A stretch of DNA of 64,000 bases from CAYRSS01 sp964426945 (GTDB lineage: Bacteria > Planctomycetota > Phycisphaerae > UBA1845): NCBI GenBank assembly GCA_964426945.1, contig CAYRSS010000020.1:1-64000 (forward strand). The letters run 5' to 3'. The notes beneath the pieces are model-generated. The model worked only from the letters and a program-made list of their open reading frames with translations. It did not search any database and was not told the DNA's origin. Each line of letters begins with the position of its first letter. The stretch's first letter is position 1. The translations under genes were made by a program, and so were the position numbers. Positions 33,397 through 42,119 of the stretch are shown here, piece by piece.

Positions 33397-34689
33397 ATGC
33401 TTGTGCGACGGAAAGCGCTGTTGATTGCGGTCACATGCGCGGCTACCTACTTTGGCCTGGAGCTACGGGACGAGCGTGTGCTCGCGGCGCAAGGTGTGGC
33501 GCGCCAGGACTGTGCTATCGCACTCGCCGCTGAGGAAGAGACCATTTGGATCGGCGAGCCGAAAGTTCCAGTGCGTCCAGAGTGTCTCACAGCCATGCTT
33601 GATTCAAAAGGCCATCCGCACGTGCTGTGGATCGAACGGACGGATACAGACAGCAGGTTACTGCACGCGCACCGGAACTCCGAGGTGACTCAGAACGGTG
33701 AATGGCGAATCGATGTCGTGGCGAACACGATCGGTTCCTACTTAGCGGTTCAGGATCGCCGGTCAATATGCATTACGTGGGACAGCCGGGATGGCGAAAG
33801 ATGGCGAGCATCCGAGTGGTCGGTGGAAACGGCCACATGGCGGTCGCTGGTCGACGTCGCGAGCCCGCCGGGGCTGAGTCCGGTCTACTTTCCTAGGCTA
33901 GGTATCCTGTTTTGGGCGACGTACGAGAACACACGGTCGGCGGCTGACGCTGCTCCACCCGTGCCGGCAAATGCTGCCTCAGCGTCGTTTAGGATTTTTG
34001 CGGCCATACACAGCCAGTACATCGCCATGTACTCTGCAAGAATTGCAGGTGAAGCAGGTGGATTCAATAAGCTAGAATCTCCACGGAAGTTCCTCGATTG
34101 CCAGAATCAGAGACAATCAGCAGTGCCCCTTCTCCTGGCTGCGGACGACGGAAGCTGCCTGATCTTCTGGGCGGATCGCGACGTCGCGGACGAGCCAATC
34201 GTGCGTTTCGGCGTGTATGATCCAATGTCAAGTAACGCGATCAAGGGTACAGCCGCGTGGCCTCTATTCTCCAATTCGTCACAATGGACCGTTGCGCCGG
34301 TACATGGATCCGAGCTAGCATGGATTCTATGGACCGGACCGCGAGATCAGGATGCGCAATGGCAGCACAGTCTCTTCGTATCCAATACGGAGGCGTCGTG
34401 GGTTCCTCGTGTGATCGCCGAGTCGCGGAGCGCGAAAGCGGGCACACCAGCGGTGTGGTTGTCTTCAAGCGTCAGGGGAACAGTGGATGGAGCCATCGCC
34501 TGGCGATCGGGAGCTGGCAAAGTGTCACTTGTCGTCGTCCGCCATGGTGAGACCTGTCCTGAGATCAGCATTCCGGGATTGCGCGCGAGGAATATCGGTA
34601 TCGTCGTGGACCGTTCTGGCGACGGCATGGTGTTCTGTCTCGACGGCCAGCATCTGAGCGCAATTAAGTTCCATTCTGGGGGTGGCTAA
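33397..34689 (+). CDS. Exported protein of unknown function, possibly a beta-propeller
   Basis: 430 aa from ATG 33397 (MLVRRKALLI), with GGAGG 7-8 bases upstream. The first 30 residues look like a signal peptide (ALLIAVTCAATYFGLEL). The remainder is beta-rich with repeated Trp/Asp motifs (HPHVLWIERTD, ICITWDSRDGERW, SCLIFWADRDV, LAWILWTGPRDQDAQW, DGAIAWRSG) spaced about 45-75 residues, which suggests propeller blades or sialidase-like repeats. I do not recognise the family. Base composition is clearly less GC-rich than the core genes, and hairpin repeats flank it, so it may have been acquired. Confidence 0.6.
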   Translation: MLVRRKALLIAVTCAATYFGLELRDERVLAAQGVARQDCAIALAAEEETIWIGEPKVPVRPECLTAMLDSKGHPHVLWIERTDTDSRLLHAHRNSEVTQNGEWRIDVVANTIGSYLAVQDRRSICITWDSRDGERWRASEWSVETATWRSLVDVASPPGLSPVYFPRLGILFWATYENTRSAADAAPPVPANAASASFRIFAAIHSQYIAMYSARIAGEAGGFNKLESPRKFLDCQNQRQSAVPLLLAADDGSCLIFWADRDVADEPIVRFGVYDPMSSNAIKGTAAWPLFSNSSQWTVAPVHGSELAWILWTGPRDQDAQWQHSLFVSNTEASWVPRVIAESRSAKAGTPAVWLSSSVRGTVDGAIAWRSGAGKVSLVVVRHGETCPEISIPGLRARNIGIVVDRSGDGMVFCLDGQHLSAIKFHSGGG

Positions 34690-34710
34690 GGACCCGAGCG
34701 TCGATTCCGG

Positions 34711-34876
34711 CCGGCCGAGTACGGCAAGGAGTGGGCCACCCGCCACCCATCCATCGCGTCTCCGCGCCCTCTGCGGCTCCTCCGTGCTCTCTGCGTCCCT
34801 TCCCCGCGCGGCGGACGGATGACCCATCCGATCATCGCGAGCCCACCCCCTGCCGAGTACGGCAGGCAATGGGCCA
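34711..34876. repeat. Two family C hairpins, each followed by GGGCCACCC
   Basis: GGCCG AGTA CGGC (34713-34725) followed by GTGGGCCACCC, and CCTGCCG AGTA CGGCAGG (34849-34866, perfect 7-bp stem) followed by ATGGGCCACCC. The spacer carries low-complexity CTCCGCGCCCTCTGCGGC-type sequence. The rest of the 388-bp gap before prfC shows no gene. Confidence 0.75.
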
Positions 34877-35077
34877 CCCATCGCCCGCCTTGTTCCGTCG
34901 CCCGCCGCCTCGTATACTTCCCGGCGTGCTACTCGTCCCCTGTCAACGCCGGTCCCCTGTCGTCAGCGCAGCCTGTCCGCCCTAGCGCTGCGCGCTGCGG
35001 CCATCGCGTTCGTGAGAACCTCCCCCGCGCCCGCCGACGCCGGCCGGGATGACCCTGTGAGCTGACGCCGGACCACC

Positions 35078-36694
35078 ATGATTCAGGAAATCGCCCGCCG
35101 CCGTACCTTTGCGATCATTTCGCACCCCGACGCCGGCAAGACCACCCTCACCGAGAAGTTCCTCCTCTACGGCGGGGCCGTGCAGCAGGCCGGATCGGTC
35201 ACCGCCCGCAAGAACCAGCGGGCCACGACCTCCGACTGGATGGAGCTGGAGCGCAAGCGCGGCATCTCGGTCAGCTCGACCGTGCTGCAGTTCGACTACC
35301 GCGGCTACTGCGTCAACCTGCTCGACACGCCGGGGCACAAGGACTTTTCCGAAGACACCTACCGCGTGCTGACGGCTGTCGACGCGGTCATCATGGTCAT
35401 CGACGCGGGCAAGGGTATCGAAAACCAGACCCGCAAGCTGTTCGAGATCTGCCGCCGCCGCAGCGTGCCGATCTTCACGTTCATGAACAAGATGGACCGC
35501 CCGGGGCGAGACCCGCTCGACCTGCTCGACGAGTTGGAGCGCGTGCTGGGCCTGCACGCCTACGCGGTCAACTGGCCGCTGGGGGCCGGGGCCGACTTCC
35601 GCGGGGTCTTCGACCGCCTGAACCATCAGTTGCACCTTTTTGAGCGAACCCCCGGCGGCAGCCACCGCGCCCCGGTCGCGGTGACGTCGCTGGCCGACCC
35701 GGCCGTGCGGCAGTCGGTCGGCCCCTACGCCTGCGACGCGGCCACCGACGAGCTGGCCACGCTCGACGCGGCCGGCGCGTTTGACCCGGCGGCCGTGCTG
35801 CGTGGTGAGCAGACGCCGGTGCTCTTCGGCAGCGCGAGCAACAACTTCGGCGTGCAACTGCTGCTCGATGCGTTTCTGGCGTACTCCTCGCCGCCGCGGG
35901 CCCGCCGGGCGCTGTGCGGCACCATCGAGCCCGACCACGACGCGTTCTCCGGCTTTGTGTTCAAGATCCAGGCCAACATGGATCCGAAACACCGCGACTG
36001 TATCGCTTTTGTGCGGATCTGCTCGGGCAAGTTTGAACGCAGCATGAGCGTGATCCACCAGCAGACCGGCAACCGCATCCGGCTGACCAGCTCGCACAAG
36101 ATGTTCGCCCGCGAGCGCGAAACCGTGGAAGAGGCCTACGCGGGCGACGTGATCGGCATCGTCGGCCACACCGAGTTCAAAGTCGGCGACACGCTCACCG
36201 TCGATCCGCGGATTGTGTATCGCGAGATCCCGCGCTTCGCGCCGGAATGCTTCGCGTATCTGCATGGCGCAGGCTCGTCGCAGCACAAGCGTTTCCGCAG
36301 CGGCCTTGACCAGCTCTTGCAGGAGGGGGTCGTGCTGTCGCTGCGTCTGGAGACGCCCGGCACCAGTTCGCCGCTGATCGGGGCGGTCGGCCCGCTGCAG
36401 TTCGACGTCGTGCAGTATCGCCTGCAGACCGAGTACGGCGCGGAGAGCCGCTTGCAGACCGCGCCGTGGGAGCGGCTGCGCTGGATCGACCCGAAGCATC
36501 CGAAAGACGCGGTGGACGTGACCACGATTCCCAGCGGCGCCGCCCTGGCGACGGATGGCGAGGGCCAGCGCGTGCTGCTGTTTCCGGGCGAGTGGGAGAT
36601 GACCTACTTCCGCAAGCGCAACCCCGACATCGGGCTGTCCGATACGCCTTTCGTCCACGCCGATCAGGCGGCGCTGTCCGCCGGTGCCGGCTAG
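35078..36694 (+). CDS. prfC: Peptide chain release factor 3
   Basis: 538 aa. Translational GTPase that recycles RF1/RF2 from the ribosome after termination. G1 motif SHPDAGKTTLTEK, then switch/G2 region RKNQRATTSDWMELERKRGISVSSTVLQF, G3 LLDTPGHKDFSEDTYR and G4 NKMDR. The domain II/III sequence includes DPKHRDCIAFVRICSGKFER and the C-terminal GAVGPLQFDVVQYRL and FPGEWEMTYF, which are RF3-specific and separate it from EF-G. Length fits RF3 (about 530). It stands alone, without operon partners. Confidence 0.96.
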   Translation: MIQEIARRRTFAIISHPDAGKTTLTEKFLLYGGAVQQAGSVTARKNQRATTSDWMELERKRGISVSSTVLQFDYRGYCVNLLDTPGHKDFSEDTYRVLTAVDAVIMVIDAGKGIENQTRKLFEICRRRSVPIFTFMNKMDRPGRDPLDLLDELERVLGLHAYAVNWPLGAGADFRGVFDRLNHQLHLFERTPGGSHRAPVAVTSLADPAVRQSVGPYACDAATDELATLDAAGAFDPAAVLRGEQTPVLFGSASNNFGVQLLLDAFLAYSSPPRARRALCGTIEPDHDAFSGFVFKIQANMDPKHRDCIAFVRICSGKFERSMSVIHQQTGNRIRLTSSHKMFARERETVEEAYAGDVIGIVGHTEFKVGDTLTVDPRIVYREIPRFAPECFAYLHGAGSSQHKRFRSGLDQLLQEGVVLSLRLETPGTSSPLIGAVGPLQFDVVQYRLQTEYGAESRLQTAPWERLRWIDPKHPKDAVDVTTIPSGAALATDGEGQRVLLFPGEWEMTYFRKRNPDIGLSDTPFVHADQAALSAGAG

Positions 36695-36828
36695 GCGACC
36701 CGCCGGCCGCCGCCTTTACACCGCCCCCCCATCCGCGACACTGGCCGGCCACGGCGCAGCCGGCCGGGGGCGCAACCCCGCCCCACCGGCGTCGCCGGTC
36801 GCCGGTCGTCGCCGGTGCGGAGCCCGAG

Positions 36829-39294
36829 ATGATCGATCGTTCGGCCTACTGGGGCCTCGCGCTGATCACCTGCGCCACGCTGATGCTTCAGGTCATCCTG
36901 ACGCGCATCTTCAGCGTGGTGATGTGGTATCACATGTCGCTCGTGGCCGTGTCGATGGCCATGTTCGGCATGACGGTGGGCTCACTGATCGTTCATCGGC
37001 GGCCGGTGGCTTTCGCCCCCGAGCGTGCGTGGACGGCGTGCGATCGCTACGGCCTGTGGTTCGGGCTGGCGGCCGTCGCGGGCCTGCTCGTCTGCCTGAA
37101 CACCCCGATCGAAGTCCGCCCGACGTTCATGGGCTTTGTACTCATCGGTTGGTGGAACGCCGTGGCCGCGCTGCCGTTTGTGTTCAGTGGCGTGTGCGTC
37201 TGCGTCGCGCTCACCCGGTTTCCCCGCGCGGTCGGGCGGCTCTACGCGGCGGATCTCGCCGGGGCTGCAGGCGGCTGCGTGCTGGTGGTTTACCTGCTCG
37301 ATCATCTCGATGCGGTCAGCGGCGTAATCGCCGTGGCGGCGATGGCGGTGCTGGGGGCGGCGATGTTCAGCCGGGCCGGGGGCGACGCGGTCCGCGCCCG
37401 TCGCCGCCTGGTCACCGCCGGCGCCCTTGCGATGGCGGCGATGGTCAACACCGTCTTTCAACCCGTGGCCCTGCAGTACAGCGTCGGCCGCTACATCGCC
37501 GATCGGCCGCTGCGTCACGAGTGGTGGAACGTGTTCTCCTACGTCACCGTTTCGCCCCCCGCCTACGGGCCGACGTGGTGGGGCGCGGGCGACCGCGCCG
37601 AGTGGGATGCGGAGCGGATTCACCTGCGCGTCGAGATGGACACCCGCGCCTCGACGGCGATGGTCCAGTTCTCCGGCGATTGGGACACGGTCGGCTGGCT
37701 GATGGAGGACGCAGTCAGCGCCGCGCATCACCTGCGGTCAGCCGGCCCGGCGCTGGTCATCGGCAGCGGCGCGGGGCGCGACGTGCTCACCGCCCTCGTG
37801 CCCGCACGTGGCGCGCGCCGCGTCGTGGGTGTCGACGTCAATCCTCGCATGGTCGAGTTGCTCATCCTGCACGAGCGGGAGTTCTCGGGGCACCTCGCCG
37901 CGCTGCCCGGGGTCGAGCTGCATGCCGACGAAGCGCGAAGCTGGCTGACGCGGCGCGACGAGCGGTTCCAGGTCATTACCATTCCGCTGGTGGACACCTC
38001 CGCCGCTTCCGCCGCGGGGGCGTACGCGCTGACCGAAAACAGCCTCTACACGGTCGAGGCCTTCGAGTTGTTTCTCGATCGACTGACGGATGACGGGCTG
38101 CTCAGCGTGTCGCGGTGGTGGTACCAGGGGCGGATCGGCGAGACGCACCGGCTCGTGGTCCTCGCGGCGGCGGCGCTCCGCGCCGCTGGCGAGACGGAGC
38201 CCGCGCGACGGCTGATGGTCGTCCGCGGCGACGACATCGCCACGCTGCTCGTGTCGCGCGAGCCGTTTCTCGCGGCCGATCTGGAGCGGGCCGACGCGGC
38301 CTGCGCAAAGCACGGCTTCGAGCTTCTGCTCCGCCCCGCCGTCGACGCGCAACCCGCTGCGGGAGACCCCCGGCTGCTGGCCGCGGCGACCGATCCGGGC
38401 TGGCCTGCGGAGAGCCTCTTCAGCGCTCTGGTCGACCTGGCGGCACCGACCGACGACCGACCCTATTTCTTCCATTCCTACCGCATGGCGAACCTGCTGC
38501 GCTCCGATGCGGCCCTGCTGGCCGACCAGCAGGCCACCGCGGCGGGGGGCGCGGGGGTGGCGTTCTTCGATCACAACGCGATGCTGGTGCTCGGCGTGCT
38601 GGTGGCCGCGCTAACCGTGGTGGTCGCGGGCATCTTCTGGTGGCCGATGCGCCGCGGCGGCGCCGCCTCCGGCCACGCCGACCGCCCGCGAGCGCTGATT
38701 ACGCTCGCCTATTTCGGCGCCATCGGCATGGGGTTCATGTTCTTCGAATCGGCGCAGATGCAGCGGCTGAGCCTGTTCCTTGGCAATCCGGTGTATGCAC
38801 TCACCGTCGTGCTCTTCACGCTGCTGCTCGCGTGTGCCCTGGGCGCGTGGATCGCCGGAGTGTGGTGGGAGCGGGCTGGCCGGGCGGCGGTTGCGCCGAT
38901 GGTGATCGCGGCGCTCGTGGTCATCGCCGGGGTGGGGCTGGCAACGCCGTACATGACCGTCGCGCTCGCGGGGGGCGAGGCGCCGCTGCGCATTCTCGGG
39001 GCGATCGGGCTGCTCGCGCCGCCGGGGATTCTGATGGGCATGTTCTTCCCGACCGGGCTCCGCCTCGCCGATGGTGTCGCCGGCGCCTCGCTGGCGTGGT
39101 GCTGGGGCGTGAACGGCCTGACCTCGACCTACGCGGCGGTGCTGAGCATCGCCGTGTCGATATCCGCCGGCATCGCCTCAACGTATTGGCTGGGCGTGGC
39201 GATCTACGCGGCAGCGGCGGTGCTCGGGCTGAGCCTCGCCCGATCTACGGCCACACGTGCGTCGCCCACGGCGACGTCCACGTCTGCCGCCTGA
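36829..39294 (+). CDS. Polytopic membrane protein with spermidine-synthase-like domain
   Basis: 821 aa from ATG 36829 (MIDRSAYWGL); the longer frame overlaps prfC and is not coding. The N-terminal half has about seven membrane helices (TLMLQVILTRIFSVVMWYHM and further to about residue 220). Then comes a Rossmann-like domain with ALVIGSGAGRDVLTALV, VVGVDVNPRMVELL and a C-terminal-strand motif VEAFELFLDRLTDDGLLSV, like spermidine synthases/SAM methyltransferases. Five or six further helices follow (about 590-810). Such fusions are common in environmental bacteria, and no biochemical role is established. Polyamine synthesis is doubtful without seeing the full active-site set. Confidence 0.75.
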   Translation: MIDRSAYWGLALITCATLMLQVILTRIFSVVMWYHMSLVAVSMAMFGMTVGSLIVHRRPVAFAPERAWTACDRYGLWFGLAAVAGLLVCLNTPIEVRPTFMGFVLIGWWNAVAALPFVFSGVCVCVALTRFPRAVGRLYAADLAGAAGGCVLVVYLLDHLDAVSGVIAVAAMAVLGAAMFSRAGGDAVRARRRLVTAGALAMAAMVNTVFQPVALQYSVGRYIADRPLRHEWWNVFSYVTVSPPAYGPTWWGAGDRAEWDAERIHLRVEMDTRASTAMVQFSGDWDTVGWLMEDAVSAAHHLRSAGPALVIGSGAGRDVLTALVPARGARRVVGVDVNPRMVELLILHEREFSGHLAALPGVELHADEARSWLTRRDERFQVITIPLVDTSAASAAGAYALTENSLYTVEAFELFLDRLTDDGLLSVSRWWYQGRIGETHRLVVLAAAALRAAGETEPARRLMVVRGDDIATLLVSREPFLAADLERADAACAKHGFELLLRPAVDAQPAAGDPRLLAAATDPGWPAESLFSALVDLAAPTDDRPYFFHSYRMANLLRSDAALLADQQATAAGGAGVAFFDHNAMLVLGVLVAALTVVVAGIFWWPMRRGGAASGHADRPRALITLAYFGAIGMGFMFFESAQMQRLSLFLGNPVYALTVVLFTLLLACALGAWIAGVWWERAGRAAVAPMVIAALVVIAGVGLATPYMTVALAGGEAPLRILGAIGLLAPPGILMGMFFPTGLRLADGVAGASLAWCWGVNGLTSTYAAVLSIAVSISAGIASTYWLGVAIYAAAAVLGLSLARSTATRASPTATSTSAA

Positions 39295-39319
39295 GCGGGA
39301 AGGGCTGCCCAAACGCGAG

Positions 39320-39358
39320 GCTGCCCCGGGTTCAACCGAACCCGGGGCAGCTTTGTTT
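39320..39358 (+). terminator. Rho-independent terminator
   Basis: GCTGCCCCGGGTTC pairs perfectly with GAACCCGGGGCAGC (14-bp stem, 4-base loop), followed by TTTGTTT. Ends the spermidine-synthase-like transcript and may also block read-through from the opposite strand. Confidence 0.88.
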
Positions 39359-39396
39359 GAGCGATTCAGTCGGGCTCAGTCGCCGCGATCACGCGA

Positions 39397-40860
39397 TCAG
39401 TCGCCGCAGGCTGACTCTGCACAGCTCGTCCCTTCGCCCAGGAAGAAGTCGTTCGGGTCGAAGCGGGTGTCGGGCACGCCGCCGTTGAGCCCGCTGCCGT
39501 CCTGGTAGTCGGGAAGCGGTGCACAGAGCCCGATATTCGCCGAGACCTGCCCGCGATCGGCGGCGTTGATGGCGCCGTTACCGTCGAGGTCGTAGAGGCA
39601 AATCGCGACGGGGTCGGTCTGGCCGATGTTGGCCGAGACGATGCCGCGGTCGCCCGCGTTGACCACGCCGTTGCCGTCGGCATCACCGAAGCAACCCACG
39701 AAGGTCGCCGGGTGGTGCTGCTTGACGTCGCAGGCGAACTCGCAGGTCTCGAAGAGGCCGTCCGTGCAGGCGCCGCCGACGCAGCACGCACCGCTGCACG
39801 CGTCACCCACACCGTCGCCGTCGATGTCATCCTGCGTCGGGTTGGGCATCGACACGCAGTTGTCGCACGCATCGCCGATGCCGTCCTGATCGCGATCCTC
39901 CTGGCCGGGGTTGTAGTCCTCCGGGCAGTTGTCGATTGAGGCGATCCCGTCCAGATCGCCGTCCGGCGCCCGCTGCACCAGCGGGATGATCTCGACGAGG
40001 CCGGCGTCCGACTCGTTCGGCGAGGTCTCCGGCTCGGAGATCGCCGCGACGGCCACCGGAAGGTACTCGTCGCCGAAGCGGGCGTAGGCCAGGCCGATGC
40101 CGAGTTCGACGGGGGTGCCGCCCTGGGCGTCGAAGATGCGGTCGCCGATCTCGGTCACGACGGCGGTGCGCGAACGCAGCACCAGCCCCTGCGGCAGCAC
40201 GAACTGCGGCCAGCTCACCTGAAGGCGGGCGATCTGCCCGAGGTTCGACACCGCGACCCGCACCCGCGACTCGAGCACCGGAAGGCCGTTGATCATGCGA
40301 TCGGCCGAGATGAGCAGCTCGCGATCATAGGGTGGCAGCGAAATCTCGTTGACCACGTCGAAGAGCTGCCCGCGCAGCGGCGTGACGTCGAAGTCTACGG
40401 TCGCCACGCGCTCGCCACGGGGCACGCCCAGCGTGTCGAGCATCCCGTTGAAGATCTGCACCGCCGCGGTGGCCGGCAGCGAGGTGTGCGGATCGTCATC
40501 GTAGCTGAAACGTCGGGGCTTGCTGGCGTAGCGGATGCGGCCCTCGGCGTAGTCCATCTTGATGAACATGCTGTCGTCGACGTCACGCGCTTCGAGGAGG
40601 CCGCCGGCCTGCACGATCTGCGTGGGCGTGGCGTCCTCGACGGCCAGGCCGACCCGCCCCGGGCCCATACCCCCCATCCAGTCCGGGCCCTGCGGGGCTG
40701 CAAGGATCTGCGTGGTCCAGGTGGGCAACAGCGACTCAACCTGGGCGTCGTAGGTCCTCGGGTCGACCTGGCCGAAGGCCGGACCGACAAGAACAAGCAT
40801 GGCAAACACTGCGTAACCGCCACAGCGGCGGGTCAAATTGTTGTTGAGCGAGGCGTTCAT
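39397..40860 (-). CDS. Secreted protein with TSP3 repeats and two-loop dockerin-like module
   Basis: 487 aa from the ATG at 40858-40860 (MNASLNNNLT), with AAAGGA upstream. Signal peptide to about GPAFGQ. The N-terminal domain (about 30-290) is unrecognised. Thrombospondin type 3 repeats (DGDLDGIASIDNCPEDYNP, DQDGIGDACDNC) and a Cys-rich stretch (GACCVGGACTDGLFETCEF) follow. The C-terminal module has two EF-hand-like loops, DADGNGVVNAGDRGIVS and DLDGNGAINAADRGQVS, and ends in LCAPLPDYQDGSGLNGGVPD, nearly the same as in the Asn-rich protein at 19625-21229. Likely a calcium-stabilised surface protein. It is in a minus-strand group with 40951 and 42120. Confidence 0.7.
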   Translation of the reverse strand: MNASLNNNLTRRCGGYAVFAMLVLVGPAFGQVDPRTYDAQVESLLPTWTTQILAAPQGPDWMGGMGPGRVGLAVEDATPTQIVQAGGLLEARDVDDSMFIKMDYAEGRIRYASKPRRFSYDDDPHTSLPATAAVQIFNGMLDTLGVPRGERVATVDFDVTPLRGQLFDVVNEISLPPYDRELLISADRMINGLPVLESRVRVAVSNLGQIARLQVSWPQFVLPQGLVLRSRTAVVTEIGDRIFDAQGGTPVELGIGLAYARFGDEYLPVAVAAISEPETSPNESDAGLVEIIPLVQRAPDGDLDGIASIDNCPEDYNPGQEDRDQDGIGDACDNCVSMPNPTQDDIDGDGVGDACSGACCVGGACTDGLFETCEFACDVKQHHPATFVGCFGDADGNGVVNAGDRGIVSANIGQTDPVAICLYDLDGNGAINAADRGQVSANIGLCAPLPDYQDGSGLNGGVPDTRFDPNDFFLGEGTSCAESACGD

Positions 40861-40950
40861 GGCTGATTCCTTTGCGTTCTTCGAGCTTGGGCTCGCTGGT
40901 CTCGGGAGCATCGGCTGCCGGTCCGTCCGGCGGCGGTGTTCAGGTCAGGG

Positions 40951-41859
40951 CTACAACGGATCCTCGGACTTCGGGTCGCAGCCACCGATGGCGAACACGC
41001 CGACGAAGCCGATGTTGTTGTGCGACAGGTCGCCGTAGACCCAGTCGTATTCCTCGTGCGTCAGCCGCGACTCGCAGTTGGACGCGCTCGTGCCGACGCC
41101 ATGAGGAACCGGGCAGTGATCATGCGGCTGCCACGGCTCGTACCAGTGGCCCTTGTCGTAGTGGTTGTCGATCCAGGACTCGGCCACGCCGATGTCGAAC
41201 GCGTCGTCGGAGAAGCGACGGTAGCGGCCGTTGTAGATCGTGCTGATCCACATCAGGCCGTGCCACCCGTCGATCTGGTGGAGCCCCTGGTAGGTTTCGT
41301 ACCACTCCGGATACCACGACTCCTCGTTCATGCTCTCGCAGGAGGAGAAGTGCAGAAACTCAAGGTCGCCGTCACCGAACCGCATGTGGTTCTGTTCGGC
41401 CGCGCAGCCGCCGCCGGGGTTCTCGTCGACGCGAACCGTGCCCTTGTAGCGCTCGCCGTTCTGGTCTTGGCCGTGAAGGGCGATCATGCAGACGTCGACG
41501 TCGTCAGGGCGATCGTTCCAGTGATCGCGGCCCCAGTCGACAACGTCCGCGTCCGTGAAATCGCTGTCGACGATGTTGCCGTTCTGGTAGAAGCCGTCGC
41601 GGACCCACGCCTTGGAACCGTGGCCGTGGGGAGTGCTGTCGTTGTCGGTGATGTCGTCGTACCACGCGCGGACCATGTTGTCCCACGAGGTGCGCTTGCT
41701 GCCGCTGCAGTCGGCGGTCCACTGTGTGATCACGCGGACCACGGCCGACTTGCTGCTGGTGGAGGGCACGGACTGCCCCCACGCCGGGACGGTCGTCGCG
41801 GTCACACCCAGGACGGCTGCACCGTGCATCCATCTGTGAAGTGTGCTGTTGCGTTTCAT
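40951..41859 (-). CDS. Secreted DUF6345-like protein
   Basis: 302 aa from the ATG at 41857-41859 (MKRNSTLHRW), with GAGGAGATC upstream. Signal peptide to about VPAWGQ. The body contains WYDDITDNDSTPHGHGSKAW, DADVVDWGRDHWNDR, VCMIALHGQ, FLHFSSCESM and GWHGLMWISTIYNGR. The spaced His of ALHG and Cys of SSCESM recall the His-Cys dyad of caspase-like (C11/C13/C25-type) folds and match what I remember of DUF6345 proteins, in which activity is unproven. The catalytic assignment is therefore tentative. Confidence 0.6.
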   Translation of the reverse strand: MKRNSTLHRWMHGAAVLGVTATTVPAWGQSVPSTSSKSAVVRVITQWTADCSGSKRTSWDNMVRAWYDDITDNDSTPHGHGSKAWVRDGFYQNGNIVDSDFTDADVVDWGRDHWNDRPDDVDVCMIALHGQDQNGERYKGTVRVDENPGGGCAAEQNHMRFGDGDLEFLHFSSCESMNEESWYPEWYETYQGLHQIDGWHGLMWISTIYNGRYRRFSDDAFDIGVAESWIDNHYDKGHWYEPWQPHDHCPVPHGVGTSASNCESRLTHEEYDWVYGDLSHNNIGFVGVFAIGGCDPKSEDPL

Positions 41860-42055
41860 CGCTGATCTCCTCTGCATGCCGAACTTCGGTTCGCCGGTCG
41901 GAGCCGTCCTCCGGCCTCACGGGCGGGTAGGCCTTGGTGCGGTGCGCCGCATCCGTCTCCGCCTGCAGGGAAACGCAGCCCGGCCGGGGGTCTTACACCG
42001 CCCGTCAAAAAAGCCGCCCAGCGACCTGCGAACAGCTCCGAGGCCCCTGGGCGCA

Positions 42056-42085
42056 AGAAAAAGGGGGCGGCCTGGGCCGCCCCCC
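42056..42085 (-). terminator. Rho-independent terminator
   Basis: On the minus strand GGGGCGGCC and GGCCGCCCC form a tight hairpin (42063-42084) followed by CTTTTTCTT. It ends the gene at 42120-43787. Confidence 0.8.
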
Positions 42086-42119
42086 GATCACCCTTTGGGA
42101 TCTCCCGAAGCCGGATCGA

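Noticed and set aside
34982..36658. 558-codon frame opposite prfC
   Set aside because: Antisense shadow; prfC has all GTPase motifs.
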